57,495 nt of DNA from a virus: positions 1 to 57,495 of the IMG/VR virus record IMGVR_UViG_3300044742_000040. One strand, written 5' to 3'. Below the pieces are notes generated by a model. The model saw nothing but the letters and a program-made list of their open reading frames with translations. It ran no database searches and was not told the origin of the DNA. Each line of letters starts with the position of its first letter. Position 1 is the first letter of the stretch. This document shows positions 48,642 through 56,010 of this stretch, one piece after another. A program made the position numbers and the translations under genes.

Positions 48642-49485
48642 ATCCCCACACGTTTACTGTGAGTGGGTTAATCGCAGCCGATGTAGTCAAGTGGATTTCC
48701 TCGTCGGGGATGCCATGCCAAAAACCTTGTGCTGACCAACCCGGCTTGAGCGTTGCTGATGATGCGAATTCACCGTCGAAGATTGCACGATCAGTACCAC
48801 GTGTGTAAGTGGTATCAGCGGTAAGTCCAAACCAAAGCTGCACAGCGCCAGCAACCGTTCCACCAGCTTGTATCTGAACGCTGGTTACACCGATGCGCTT
48901 ACCCGATGCAGGCGACCAAACATCTGATCCTGTCTGCGTCGTCGTGGTCTGCACAACCTTGTTAATGATCGCATACGGAATCTCATGTGGAGCAGGTTGT
49001 GCAGCCGGATATCCAAAGTGAGCAGTCGTCTTGATTGCAGTAGTTGCACCAAGCGTCGTAACAGTACGAACACGATGCTGTCGCCAACCACTAGTCTTGA
49101 CTCGATAGACTTTGCCCGAGGTCGGTGTTGGGTTAGTTCCGGTCAAACCAATACCAACTGGTTCCTCTATGAATTCTGCACCGACCCAGTTTGTATCGTC
49201 CGCCGTAACTTCAAAGGTAAGTGTACCCGACGTAGATGTACCAACATAGTATGAAACAACGTCGGCACCATCGACGTTGCGGGTAATCGCAGAGTTTACA
49301 GCAGTACCGAGGTTAGACGGATCGGCCTTGATATCGAATCCAGGGCCGATACCAAAGATCGGTACTGTTGGCGCAGTCGTCGTATTGGGAGCAGTAGCCA
49401 TAGCAGCAATGCTTGTAACAGGCTGCCACGCCGATCCATCCCATACGTAACCTTGTGATTGTGGACTTGGCCTAACGTCCGCCAT
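48631..49485 (-). CDS. Beta-rich structural protein, 284 aa
   Basis: It starts with ADVRPSPQSQGYVWDGSAWQ, like other phage surface proteins, and continues with beta segments (STSGTLTFEVTADDTNW, AGAVQLWFGLTADTTYTRG). No enzymatic motif is present. A GAGAG ribosome site precedes it, and an upstream terminator-like hairpin separates it from the 539-aa gene. Confidence 0.65.
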   Translation of the reverse strand: MADVRPSPQSQGYVWDGSAWQPVTSIAAMATAPNTTTAPTVPIFGIGPGFDIKADPSNLGTAVNSAITRNVDGADVVSYYVGTSTSGTLTFEVTADDTNWVGAEFIEEPVGIGLTGTNPTPTSGKVYRVKTSGWRQHRVRTVTTLGATTAIKTTAHFGYPAAQPAPHEIPYAIINKVVQTTTTQTGSDVWSPASGKRIGVTSVQIQAGGTVAGAVQLWFGLTADTTYTRGTDRAIFDGEFASSATLKPGWSAQGFWHGIPDEEIHLTTSAAINPLTVNVWGYEF

Positions 49486-49502
49486 ATCTCTCCATTATGT
49501 AA

Positions 49503-49528
49503 GGGGGTGGAGTTTCCCCCACCCCCTA
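49503..49528 (-). terminator. Intra-operon terminator-like hairpin
   Basis: GGGGGTGG (49503-49510) is complementary to CCACCCCC (49519-49526). Read leftward the stem is followed by TTACAT. It would partly reduce transcription from the 539-aa gene into the rest of the late operon. Confidence 0.6.
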
Positions 49529-49542
49529 TGTTGTTAGCTGGA

Positions 49543-51162
49543 TTAGCCTGCGTGCATAACTGCCGAATAAACGTCAGCAGCTTCAGAAGCATCGAGGTTT
49601 GTACGAATCAATCTGAAACCATCGAGTCCTGCGGTTGCAGAAAACGTGTGCTTCCAGAAATCAGGATGCTCAGGCTTGAAAGTCTGAGTCTGTCCTGCGG
49701 CAGTGAAGAACACTGCGAGAGTCGTACCAACGGAGTTATCGACGTACTGAAGCTCACCCTTCATCGGCACCGAAGCACCCATGATAACGGAGTAGACGGA
49801 CTTCGTTGCGGCACCGAAATCAGCCGAGTCATGGTTGGACGTTGAGCCTGCCGCAAGAGAAGCGGCAGTGTTGTAGTTGGGGGTCGGAGAAGTAGGTGGA
49901 GAAGCAGCGCCGCCACCCGTGATTACATCGACCTGCAAGCGGCCGGTGTTTGCGGTACGAACACGATCCCACGTCGTTCCATTGAATCCCATCAGGAAGA
50001 CTTGGTTCTGTGCAAGCCCCGCACCGGGGTTAGCGAGTGCGTCAGCAAGAGTAGCTGCACTCTTGGCCCTGATCCAGTTAGTCGAACCATCCCACAACAT
50101 TCCGGCTGCACCAATCATGGAAGTAGTGGGGTTACCAGTCGTATCCGACAAAGCTGCGGCGGCAGGCAACTCAGTGTCAACCGTCACAGTTGCAGAAGAT
50201 GCGGTAAGGTTAACGCTCAGTCGGCCGGATGCGTCAACTGCACTTCTCTGACCGCGAGTGGTCGCATCCTCAATGACCATAACCTGCGCTCGCTTGGAAT
50301 CGATACGTGCTGCGGCTGTATCGTTCTCGGTGAGTCCAGTACCAGCGGTTTCATCGAAGATGAATCCTGCAACCCCCACAGAGGAGGTACCGTCTGTGAA
50401 GGCAGCATTGTCAACCAACACGTTTGCAGGAGTACCGCCACCGCCTGTAATCACGTCAACTTGCAGACGCCCTGTGTTAGCTGTGCGGACGCGATCCCAC
50501 GTAGTGCCGTTGAAGCCCATGAGGAAGACCTGACCCTGTGCAAGTCCAGTACCAGGGTTAGCAAGCGCATCGGCCAGCGTTGCTGCACCTTTTGCACGAT
50601 CCCATGTAGTTCCATTGAATACATGACTGAACACACCGACACTTGTAGTCGTCGGGTTAGCAGTTGCATCGGCAAGTGCAGCAGTAGCAGGAAGTTCCGA
50701 GTCAACCGTGACCGTACCCGTAACCGTGGTTGACGTGAGAGAAACAGGAACAACCGTACCGGATGCAACACCTTCAATCAGTAGTGCGCGACGAGTAGAC
50801 AGACGAAGGTTCGCAAACTGGTTTTCTGTAACCGTCGTCGTACCAGTATCGTCAAGCTGTGCCTGAATACCGACTGCCTGAATTCCTGTACCAGTGGAAT
50901 CCTGGGCAGTAGCGGCGGACTTTGCACGATCCCACGTTGTACCGTTCCACGTGAGATTCGCTGCACCGACCATACCGGCGGTCGGGTTTCCTGCACCGTC
51001 TGCCAAAGCAGCAGCAGTTGAAAGCTCTGTATCTACTGTGACAGTTGCAGATGACGCTGTTAGATTGACGGAGAGACGACCGGACGCATCGACTGCAACT
51101 TGCTGCGATGGAGTAGTTGCATCCGAAATCTTCACGTCGGGGAGTACGCGAACGTCAGCCAT
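49543..51162 (-). CDS. Repetitive structural protein, 539 aa
   Basis: The chain is built from repeated beta units: VDASGRLSVNLTASSATVTV occurs twice, and a unit ending in QVFLMGFNGTTWDRVRTAN then TGRLQVDVITGGG occurs twice, with shorter variants of NGTTWDRAK. The last 100 residues differ (MKGELQYVDNSVGTTLAVFF) and may be a separate head. Identical residues are coded by different codons in the two copies. A virion fibre, decoration or adhesion protein is likely. Confidence 0.7.
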   Translation of the reverse strand: MADVRVLPDVKISDATTPSQQVAVDASGRLSVNLTASSATVTVDTELSTAAALADGAGNPTAGMVGAANLTWNGTTWDRAKSAATAQDSTGTGIQAVGIQAQLDDTGTTTVTENQFANLRLSTRRALLIEGVASGTVVPVSLTSTTVTGTVTVDSELPATAALADATANPTTTSVGVFSHVFNGTTWDRAKGAATLADALANPGTGLAQGQVFLMGFNGTTWDRVRTANTGRLQVDVITGGGGTPANVLVDNAAFTDGTSSVGVAGFIFDETAGTGLTENDTAAARIDSKRAQVMVIEDATTRGQRSAVDASGRLSVNLTASSATVTVDTELPAAAALSDTTGNPTTSMIGAAGMLWDGSTNWIRAKSAATLADALANPGAGLAQNQVFLMGFNGTTWDRVRTANTGRLQVDVITGGGAASPPTSPTPNYNTAASLAAGSTSNHDSADFGAATKSVYSVIMGASVPMKGELQYVDNSVGTTLAVFFTAAGQTQTFKPEHPDFWKHTFSATAGLDGFRLIRTNLDASEAADVYSAVMHAG

Positions 51163-51389
51163 TAGCCTTCCTCACCCCCTTCGGGTGGATTGTCGAGTGC
51201 TTCCAAGTTGCTCTCCTGTTTCTGAATCTCAAGCTTCGATGCCTCGATATTTTCCTTGTTTCGTTCGATCTTCTCGTAAGTTTCCATTATCTCAAGCTCT
51301 TGTGATTCGATCATGAACTCAAGGCGCTTGATTTCAGCGGAAATCCGCTTACGAATCAAATCCTGTGGGCCTGGGCCTTTATCAGCCAT
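51162..51389 (-). CDS. Coiled-coil protein, 75 aa
   Basis: Residues 10-65 form an uninterrupted charged helix with heptads (EIKRLEFMIESQELEIMETY), ending in an acidic Gly tail. It overlaps its neighbours by one base. It may trimerise a neighbouring beta protein or act as a small scaffold; this is inference. Confidence 0.65.
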   Translation of the reverse strand: MADKGPGPQDLIRKRISAEIKRLEFMIESQELEIMETYEKIERNKENIEASKLEIQKQESNLEALDNPPEGGEEG

Positions 51390-51580
51390 CAGTCATCGTC
51401 TACAGGAACACCGAACTTGTCCTGCGCTTCTTGTAAATGAACCGGGTGCGCCAGTTCATTGAGTGAAGTAGCTGCAACGACAATCGAATCCCGCTTTGAT
51501 CTTTTCTCGACTGTGGCTTTGGCGGCGTCGGGAGAAGCCGCTGAAACCTCAAAAAGTTCATACACGACCATTTTGGGCAT
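51389..51580 (-). CDS. Unknown protein, 63 aa
   Basis: Short alpha/beta chain (KMVVYELFEVSAASPDAAKA). No family was recognised. It starts within the end of the previous gene. Confidence 0.55.
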   Translation of the reverse strand: MPKMVVYELFEVSAASPDAAKATVEKRSKRDSIVVAATSLNELAHPVHLQEAQDKFGVPVDDD

Positions 51581-51857
51581 CGGGTTCCTCCCTCTCGGTT
51601 ATGATGCCTGTCTCGATATTCAGATCGAACCTCTGTGGTAGACCATACTCCTCGATCAGTGCATTCTGGAAGACCTCTACATAGTTGCTCGCAGCGTGGT
51701 ATTCCATATTCTTTGAAAGCAGGAGCCTATGTCGATTCTCATACTCTAGTCTTTCGTCCTCAGTCAGAGTATGCAAGACCTTAGGCTTTCTCTTTCTCTT
51801 AACAGGGGCTTTGGTCGGCGCGACCTTCCCTGATTTATCTCTCCTAACGTCAGCCAT
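51558..51857 (-). CDS. Unknown protein, 99 aa
   Basis: A basic N-terminus (APTKAPVKRKRKPK) followed by a helical part (LTEDERLEYENRHRLLLSKN) and a short acidic end. The basic tail may bind DNA or the capsid. The start repeats the ADVR beginning seen in the genes at 48631 and 49543. Confidence 0.6.
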   Translation of the reverse strand: MADVRRDKSGKVAPTKAPVKRKRKPKVLHTLTEDERLEYENRHRLLLSKNMEYHAASNYVEVFQNALIEEYGLPQRFDLNIETGIITEREEPDAQNGRV

Positions 51858-52321
51858 TACGGTGTGACCTCATCCCAAAATAGTGTTGTACGAACATCGG
51901 CTGCTTGGTTAACATCAAGGTTCGTGATTGATACTCCAAACGCTTTACCAGCGCCCCCTGCTAGTTCAATCCATTTCCCTCCTATCGGAACGCGCCAGGG
52001 GAACGTTTCACCTGGGCCTGTATAAATTGAAGTCCGTGTAGTTCGTGCGCCATTGACTACTTGGATATCACATCGAATCGGCACAGAGCAACCAATGTCA
52101 GCACCTAGTAATCTACCGACCCTACCAGTAGCAATATCCGCTGCTGTCAAATCAACATTGCCTCCTGCTGATAGGTTTGTCGATACAAGGATTTGATCAT
52201 GAGGAGACTGTACAGCAAAGCCGATAAGCTGTATCTGACCAAATGCACCAGCATCATCGGTTGCAACCTTGACAGCAACATCGCCTGCGCCGGTAAGTGG
52301 TAGGTTAACGCCATCAGCCAT
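51857..52321 (-). CDS. Beta-rich structural protein, 154 aa
   Basis: The pattern (NVDLTAADIATGRVGRLLGA, TSIYTGPGETFPWRVPIGGK, VNQAADVRTTLFWDEV) is all-beta, and the end resembles that of the 539-aa protein (DASEAADVYS). It is probably a virion surface protein of the same block. Confidence 0.65.
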   Translation of the reverse strand: MADGVNLPLTGAGDVAVKVATDDAGAFGQIQLIGFAVQSPHDQILVSTNLSAGGNVDLTAADIATGRVGRLLGADIGCSVPIRCDIQVVNGARTTRTSIYTGPGETFPWRVPIGGKWIELAGGAGKAFGVSITNLDVNQAADVRTTLFWDEVTP

Positions 52322-52521
52322 TATTCAATGCCCTTCAGTCGCTCGATCAGTGACAAGAATTCGTCGGCTGGCGATAACAACGAATGTAAAAAGTCCTCAT
52401 AGCTCTGTTCTATCGACTTCCCTGTGAATCCTTCTGCTTTTGCTCTTGAAACCTTTGATACTGTAGGAAACGGTACTTCGTGGCATCTAGTGAAGGGATT
52501 GTAAGCAACTCTAGCTCCCAC
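52321..52521 (-). CDS. Unknown protein, 66 aa, overlapping the HTH gene
   Basis: GTG start at 52521, inside the LuxR-type gene in another frame (111-base overlap). The chain is basic then helical (YEDFLHSLLSPADEFLSLIE). The frame is already open upstream to about 52560, so it may instead be the end of a -1 frameshift product of the HTH gene. Confidence 0.45.
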   Translation of the reverse strand: MGARVAYNPFTRCHEVPFPTVSKVSRAKAEGFTGKSIEQSYEDFLHSLLSPADEFLSLIERLKGIE

Positions 52522-52751
52522 GCGGCGATTATTAGTTCCAGTTTGCTGCTTACCCTCTTTTGAGCCTTGAGTTTCACTTTCGTTCTCAAGTGCTTCAAAT
52601 GACTCTTGACTGTCTCGGTACTGATAAATAGTACCTTTCCTATCTCCGGGTTTGTCAGTCCTAATGCTGCAAAGTGCAGTACCTCTAGTTCCCTAGAGGT
52701 AGGTACGTCTCGTCCAGCATAATCAATATCGTCTGGAAACCTGGAAGTCAC
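52410..52751 (-). CDS. LuxR/GerE-type HTH protein, 113 aa
   Basis: Residues 17-65 (TSRELEVLHFAALGLTNPEI, KVLFISTETVKSHLKHLRTK) are a clear LuxR-type HTH with the usual T-SRE start and the recognition helix TVKSHLKHL. No receiver domain is present. It lies in the late operon near its promoter end and could regulate late genes or host genes. The C-terminal 40 residues are basic and polar. Confidence 0.75.
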   Translation of the reverse strand: MTSRFPDDIDYAGRDVPTSRELEVLHFAALGLTNPEIGKVLFISTETVKSHLKHLRTKVKLKAQKRVSSKLELIIAAWELELLTIPSLDATKYRFLQYQRFQEQKQKDSQGSR

Positions 52752-52771
52752 TAGCTGACGGCACGGCTAGC

Positions 52772-53419
52772 CTAGGAGGTAAAGACACGAACATCGACAG
52801 ATGCAGAGTTTGTACCATCGGTAGCAGTGACCCGATATGTACCTTCCTCAGTCGGCGTCCAATCCAACGGCTTTGCAAGCGCAGCCGCACCACCAGTCAG
52901 AGTACCGGCACCGAATGCGTTGGTTGTCAGTGTCTCAGTGCTAACAATACTATTACCGACAGTTCCAGGCTGACGTGCATAAAACACAATCGTGGTAGCC
53001 GTCTTTGGCCCTGCGAAAACGTCGTTATTCTTGGGCGTACCAAGTCCGTAAGTAACACCCTCACCCGCACCGTTGTTGACTGCGGCCTTGATATTGTCGA
53101 GTGTATCGGTCGCGGCAGCACCAATACGAATCTCGTTAGGCAGAAGCGTATTCGTTCCTGACCTAAGCGTATAAACCTGTGTACCAAGTGTGAGTGTCTC
53201 ACTCGTCGAGGGCTGTCCCGTCGAGGTAAGCGTCACAGTGGCATGATCTGCTAGTCCTGCACTACTAAATGCCCCTGCCGCTGACGATGTAATTTCAGAC
53301 TTCACACCTGGCCCAACAACCTCAACTACGCATTCTGTCGAGTTAGCAAATCCCTCACCCAAAATTGCAATAGGCTTACCTACGATGCCCGGATTGGGTG
53401 TTGCAGTAAGTGATGCCAT
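52772..53419 (-). CDS. Ig-like structural protein with inserted domain, 215 aa
   Basis: Residues 1-45 (ATPNPGIVGKPIAILGEGFA) and 180-215 (TPTEEGTYRVTATDGTNSAS) look like the two halves of one Ig-like or IPT domain. The 130 residues between them (GTQVYTLRSGTNTLLPNEIR, VFYARQPGTVGNSIVSTETL, GAGTLTGGAAA) form a separate beta unit seen in many phage tail proteins. It is probably displayed on the capsid or tail. Confidence 0.7.
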   Translation of the reverse strand: MASLTATPNPGIVGKPIAILGEGFANSTECVVEVVGPGVKSEITSSAAGAFSSAGLADHATVTLTSTGQPSTSETLTLGTQVYTLRSGTNTLLPNEIRIGAAATDTLDNIKAAVNNGAGEGVTYGLGTPKNNDVFAGPKTATTIVFYARQPGTVGNSIVSTETLTTNAFGAGTLTGGAAALAKPLDWTPTEEGTYRVTATDGTNSASVDVRVFTS

Positions 53420-53434
53420 AAATACCCCTTTCGC

Positions 53435-53764
53435 CTAGTCCTTTTGTTTGACGGTTGCCCGTGCGCCTTCCATACCTTCGATCAGTTCGCGGATCGGATC
53501 GACAGACGCCTTACCCTGATCAAGCAACTTGTCGTATCCCCACATTGCAACTTTGGCTTTGAGCGCGTCAGACTGGCTGTGTCGCACAGTATGACGTAGG
53601 GCTTGCAGAAAGTCAGACTTCAGGTCTTCGATATCACTAAGTGCAGACTTGCTGGTAGAGCCTTCTGCTTCGTTATCAAGGAATTCGCTTTCAAGTGCAT
53701 CCTTCAGTTCCTTGAGGCGATCGGACTCGTCTGCATTAAGTCCAAGATCGTCGTTAATCGACAT
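53435..53764 (-). CDS. Unknown helical protein, 109 aa, possible small terminase
   Basis: All-helical and acidic (ESDRLKELKDALESEFLDNE, ALKAKVAMWGYDKLLDQGKA). It stands at the head of the late operon, where small terminase genes are often found, but no DNA-binding motif can be named. The alternative is an early structural or regulatory protein. Confidence 0.6.
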   Translation of the reverse strand: MSINDDLGLNADESDRLKELKDALESEFLDNEAEGSTSKSALSDIEDLKSDFLQALRHTVRHSQSDALKAKVAMWGYDKLLDQGKASVDPIRELIEGMEGARATVKQKD

Positions 53765-53888
53765 TATCTACCACCACCCTCTCGACATACGCGACGGCGA
53801 TAATTGGAAGTGCATATCGCCAGGGAACGCGGTTCATTGCACACGACGATACACGTGGCCCAGGGCTTGTATCAATTGTCACATGCAA
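53754..53888 (-). CDS. Small protein at the head of the late operon, 44 aa
   Basis: TTG at 53888 with GGGGGTG about 8 bases upstream. It reads TIDTSPGPRVSSCAMNRVPW and ends as YALPIIAVAYVERVVVDNVD, overlapping the next ATG by 11 bases. The overlap and sensible composition support it, while the weak start lowers confidence. Confidence 0.5.
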   Translation of the reverse strand: MHVTIDTSPGPRVSSCAMNRVPWRYALPIIAVAYVERVVVDNVD

Positions 53889-54126
53889 GTTTACACCCCC
53901 ATGTAGTTTAAGAACAACGGTAGTGGACTATTTGGCTCTGCGACGAAAGAATGCTTCTTAAATCCAAGACTTTCGGCCAGGCTTGACGGATGGTCGTGTT
54001 GCCAATCCTGCAAATATGCAATTACCCTGCAAATGACCACTATGCAAGTAATAGTTTTGCTCAACCATGCATAAATGCAATGATTCGTCTGTGGCACAGA
54101 ACGCAACCACAACCGAGGGAGGCTCC
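53889..54126. promoter_or_regulatory. Divergent control region with TGCAA repeats
   Basis: The region between the leftward and rightward operons has CCTGCAAAT at 54007-54015 and again at 54026-54034 (19 bases apart), ATGCAATTA at 54016 and ATGCAAGTA at 54042, and a further TGCAA near 54076. The reverse complement ATTTGCAGG appears at 55046-55054. This looks like an operator array for a regulator of both directions. No canonical -35/-10 pair was found for the late operon. Confidence 0.5.
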
Positions 54127-54516
54127 ATGCAGACGCTACGGCGCTTGCAAGTTCGCTCCTTGCATGCTCACGGCCGCAAGAGGGTCAACGCTGATAGTTG
54201 GCTCACGGCGCTTGAATCGCGCTATGCGGAGAACATGCAGGCAACCGGGCAGATTGTCCGGGCAATGGCTCACGAATCGGACAATGACGGACGCGGGACG
54301 GTTGCGGACTCCGCGCTAGGGGTCAACGCAACCGAGGTTAGGCACAGTGAGCGATGGCTAGGCAAGCGGGACGAAAGCAAGGATTACGGTTGCTATTCGA
54401 TCCGGCCGGATGGCACTAGGGTGCCATTCGAGCCAAGCTCCGACGACAAGCCTAGGCAAGCTCCGAAACCAGCACCAGCCAAGCCGTACACCAGACTCCG
54501 GAAAACCTACCTTTAG
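54127..54516 (+). CDS. Unknown basic, GC-rich protein, 129 aa
   Basis: ATG 4 bases after CCGAGGGAGG. An Arg-rich start (QTLRRLQVRSLHAHGRKRVN) precedes a helical middle and a Pro/Lys-rich end (DDKPRQAPKPAPAKPYTRLR). It is the first rightward gene after the divergent region and has its own strong terminator, so it is a one-gene unit, possibly a regulator or host-takeover factor. Its GC content is higher than nearby genes. Confidence 0.65.
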   Translation: MQTLRRLQVRSLHAHGRKRVNADSWLTALESRYAENMQATGQIVRAMAHESDNDGRGTVADSALGVNATEVRHSERWLGKRDESKDYGCYSIRPDGTRVPFEPSSDDKPRQAPKPAPAKPYTRLRKTYL

Positions 54517-54525
54517 CAACCAGCC

Positions 54526-54559
54526 AAGCTAGGCAGGGATCACACCCTGCCTAGCTTTT
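54526..54559 (+). terminator. Rho-independent terminator
   Basis: AAGCTAGGCAGGG (54526-54538) and CCCTGCCTAGCTTTT (54545-54559): a perfect 13-bp stem with a 6-base loop and four T. Confidence 0.92.
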
Positions 54560-54574
54560 ACCCTATCCCTACAA

Positions 54575-54634
54575 CCAAGGAGGCACGGCGCTACATACGC
54601 GCAAAAGCGACCGTAAATTTCGTGCCAAGGGAGG
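54575..54634 (+). promoter_or_regulatory. Folded leader of the 54643 gene
   Basis: GGCACG (from 54582) pairs with CGTGCC (54621-54626), enclosing TACGCGC-AAAA-GCG...CGTA. An AAGGAGG lies at its 5' side and the extended ribosome site CCAAGGGAGG (54625-54634) overlaps its 3' arm. Folding would restrict access to that site. Confidence 0.45.
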
Positions 54635-54642
54635 AACACAAA

Positions 54643-54867
54643 ATGCGTGGTAATAGCACCATGAAATCTAAGCGTGTTCATGGTCAGTCTGCGAATACGA
54701 TCATGAATTTGCAGATTGCGATGGAACACTGTAAAGAGCCGGGATGCAAGAATCCCGTAATTGCAACACGTAACCCGAACGGGGTTACGAAAATCCGGGC
54801 ATGCATCGAACACGTCTGCACAGGTGTGAATCCGCGTAGGAAAGTCGAGCTTCCCTACTACCACTAG
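54643..54867 (+). CDS. Small Cys-containing protein, 74 aa
   Basis: ATG 8 bases after CCAAGGGAGG. It contains HCKEPGCKNP and ACIEHVC, a likely zinc site, within a basic chain. It may bind nucleic acid. It is the last gene before a 301-base structured gap. Confidence 0.65.
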   Translation: MRGNSTMKSKRVHGQSANTIMNLQIAMEHCKEPGCKNPVIATRNPNGVTKIRACIEHVCTGVNPRRKVELPYYH

Positions 54868-55168
54868 AACAGACGTTCGATCCTTTACAAATCCATCATA
54901 TGATGTGAGTATGCGTATACTCACATTTGCCTGAAAACCCCTGCAAAACAGGGGTTTGTACAGCGAATATATGAAGTTTGCAATCTTCGCTAAAAGGTCT
55001 GATGGAAACTGGTAAAGAGTGACCACTATCCTTTGGAAAGGGGTGATTTGCAGGCTGTTTACCAGTAGTTACTAGTTCATACGTAAGGTATACGGGTGCT
55101 TATCCTGAAATCGAGGATGAAATTTACGTTATTTTGCAAGTCGGAAACCCCTAAATAGGAGAACAATC
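54868..55168 (+). other. Gene-free stretch packed with hairpins
   Basis: No gene was supported here. Six inverted repeats fill it: TGTGAGTAT/ATACTCACA (54904-54925), AAACCCCTG/CAGGGGTTT (54935-54957, terminator-like), AGCGAA/TTCGCT (54962-54991), ACTGGTAAA/TTTACCAGT (55008-55066, enclosing CCTTT/AAAGG), and ACGTAA/TTACGT (55081-55129, enclosing ATCCT/AGGAT). ATTTGCAGG (55046-55054) is the reverse of the repeats at 54007 and 54026. It could be a non-coding RNA or a control region. Confidence 0.5.
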
Positions 55169-55279
55169 ATGAAAGTCCTGTACGGTTTCGTAGGATTGCG
55201 TATCCTACTCTACTACTCGCTCTTGCGAGGCAACACAGCCGATCCGCATACGTGGAATTTGCCTAGCGTTACAAGGTAA
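55169..55279 (+). CDS. Small hydrophobic protein, 36 aa
   Basis: AGGAGA lies 7 bases before the ATG. A mildly hydrophobic N-terminal half (KVLYGFVGLRILLYYSLL) may insert in the membrane, and the C-terminus is polar. The role is unknown. Confidence 0.5.
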   Translation: MKVLYGFVGLRILLYYSLLRGNTADPHTWNLPSVTR

Positions 55280-55289
55280 ACTCGTACCC

Positions 55290-55320
55290 TTGACAGCCAT
55301 GCTACAATGAAATTAGGAGG
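55290..55320 (+). promoter_or_regulatory. Compact TTGACA-N7-TACAAT element, copy 1
   Basis: TTGACA (55290-55295) and TACAAT (55303-55308) are separated by only 7 bases, followed by GAAATTAGGAGG. The same arrangement recurs at 55503. The spacing is 10 bases, about one helical turn, shorter than in the other promoters of this genome. Confidence 0.45.
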
Positions 55321-55339
55321 GCAAACACGAAAGGACACC

Positions 55340-55456
55340 ATGCCACGTAGCGTATGGATACAGATTCAGAAAGTCATTCAGGATCGTATCGAACAGTATC
55401 CGACAAGCGAGAGTTACCGCGAAGGATGCGGATATATAAAGGGTCATGGATCGTAA
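55340..55456 (+). CDS. Unknown protein, 38 aa
   Basis: AAAGGA lies 5 bases before the ATG. An amphipathic helix (VWIQIQKVIQDRIEQYPTSE) makes up most of the chain. No family was recognised. A hairpin follows at once. Confidence 0.5.
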   Translation: MPRSVWIQIQKVIQDRIEQYPTSESYREGCGYIKGHGS

Positions 55457-55465
55457 GCTTCGCAA

Positions 55466-55485
55466 GCTACACCGTAAGGTGTAGC
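55466..55485 (+). terminator. Hairpin with GTAA tetraloop
   Basis: GCTACACC (55466-55473), GTAA loop, GGTGTAGC (55478-55485). A perfect 8-bp stem with a GNRA-type tetraloop. No T run follows, so it may be an RNA stability or processing element rather than a true terminator. Confidence 0.55.
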
Positions 55486-55502
55486 ATGCAAATCCTACGA
55501 AC

Positions 55503-55533
55503 TTGACAGCGTAGGTACAATAGAAATAGGGAG
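55503..55533 (+). promoter_or_regulatory. Compact TTGACA-N7-TACAAT element, copy 2
   Basis: TTGACA (55503-55508), 7 bases, TACAAT (55516-55521), then AGAAATAGGGAGG. Aligned with the copy at 55290 the two agree at TTGACAGC, TACAAT, GAAAT and GGAGG. Confidence 0.45.
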
Positions 55534-55542
55534 GAGGTTAAC

Positions 55543-55734
55543 ATGCCTAGCAAGCTCATTCTTGATATGGCACCCGTCAAGCAGACTGACAACACTGTTG
55601 TGTTTTCAGAGAAGCTGGACGAGTCAAATCCGCTGAGCTTCCGCCGCGTTTCTGGACTCTACATTCAGAAGCGTGACCTGAAGGATATGGGTTGGACGGG
55701 AGACAGCTTCAAGCTGACCATCGAGGCCAGCTAA
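55543..55734 (+). CDS. Unknown protein, 63 aa
   Basis: An excellent ribosome site (GGGAGGAGG) stands 6 bases before the ATG, which suggests high expression. The product is a compact beta-type chain (LILDMAPVKQTDNTVVFSEK, LYIQKRDLKDMGWTGDSFKL). No family was recognised. Confidence 0.7.
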   Translation: MPSKLILDMAPVKQTDNTVVFSEKLDESNPLSFRRVSGLYIQKRDLKDMGWTGDSFKLTIEAS

Positions 55735-55790
55735 GCAAGTCACAGGGGTAACACTGAACTTGAGCATCCTGAAATAACTTAGGGGGTACG

Positions 55791-56009
55791 ATGATCACCA
55801 TAGAGGAAGCCAAACAACTTCAGCACCGTGATAGATTGATTGACTCACGGGATGGCGCACGTTGGTATGTAAACGGTAGAATACAAACATGGAAGCGTGA
55901 CGCTAGTAGAATCCGCGTTCCACTAAAGCATGGACTCTACCAGTACGGTGCGCTGCATGATTCTGACTTCACGAATGGAGTCTGTGCGTACATGACCAAG
56001 GAAGGGTGA
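55791..56009 (+). CDS. Unknown protein, 72 aa
   Basis: The ATG follows GGGGGT. The chain is mixed alpha/beta with many basic and aromatic residues (RDGARWYVNGRIQTWKRDAS). No family was recognised. Confidence 0.65.
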   Translation: MITIEEAKQLQHRDRLIDSRDGARWYVNGRIQTWKRDASRIRVPLKHGLYQYGALHDSDFTNGVCAYMTKEG

Positions 56010-56010
56010 A

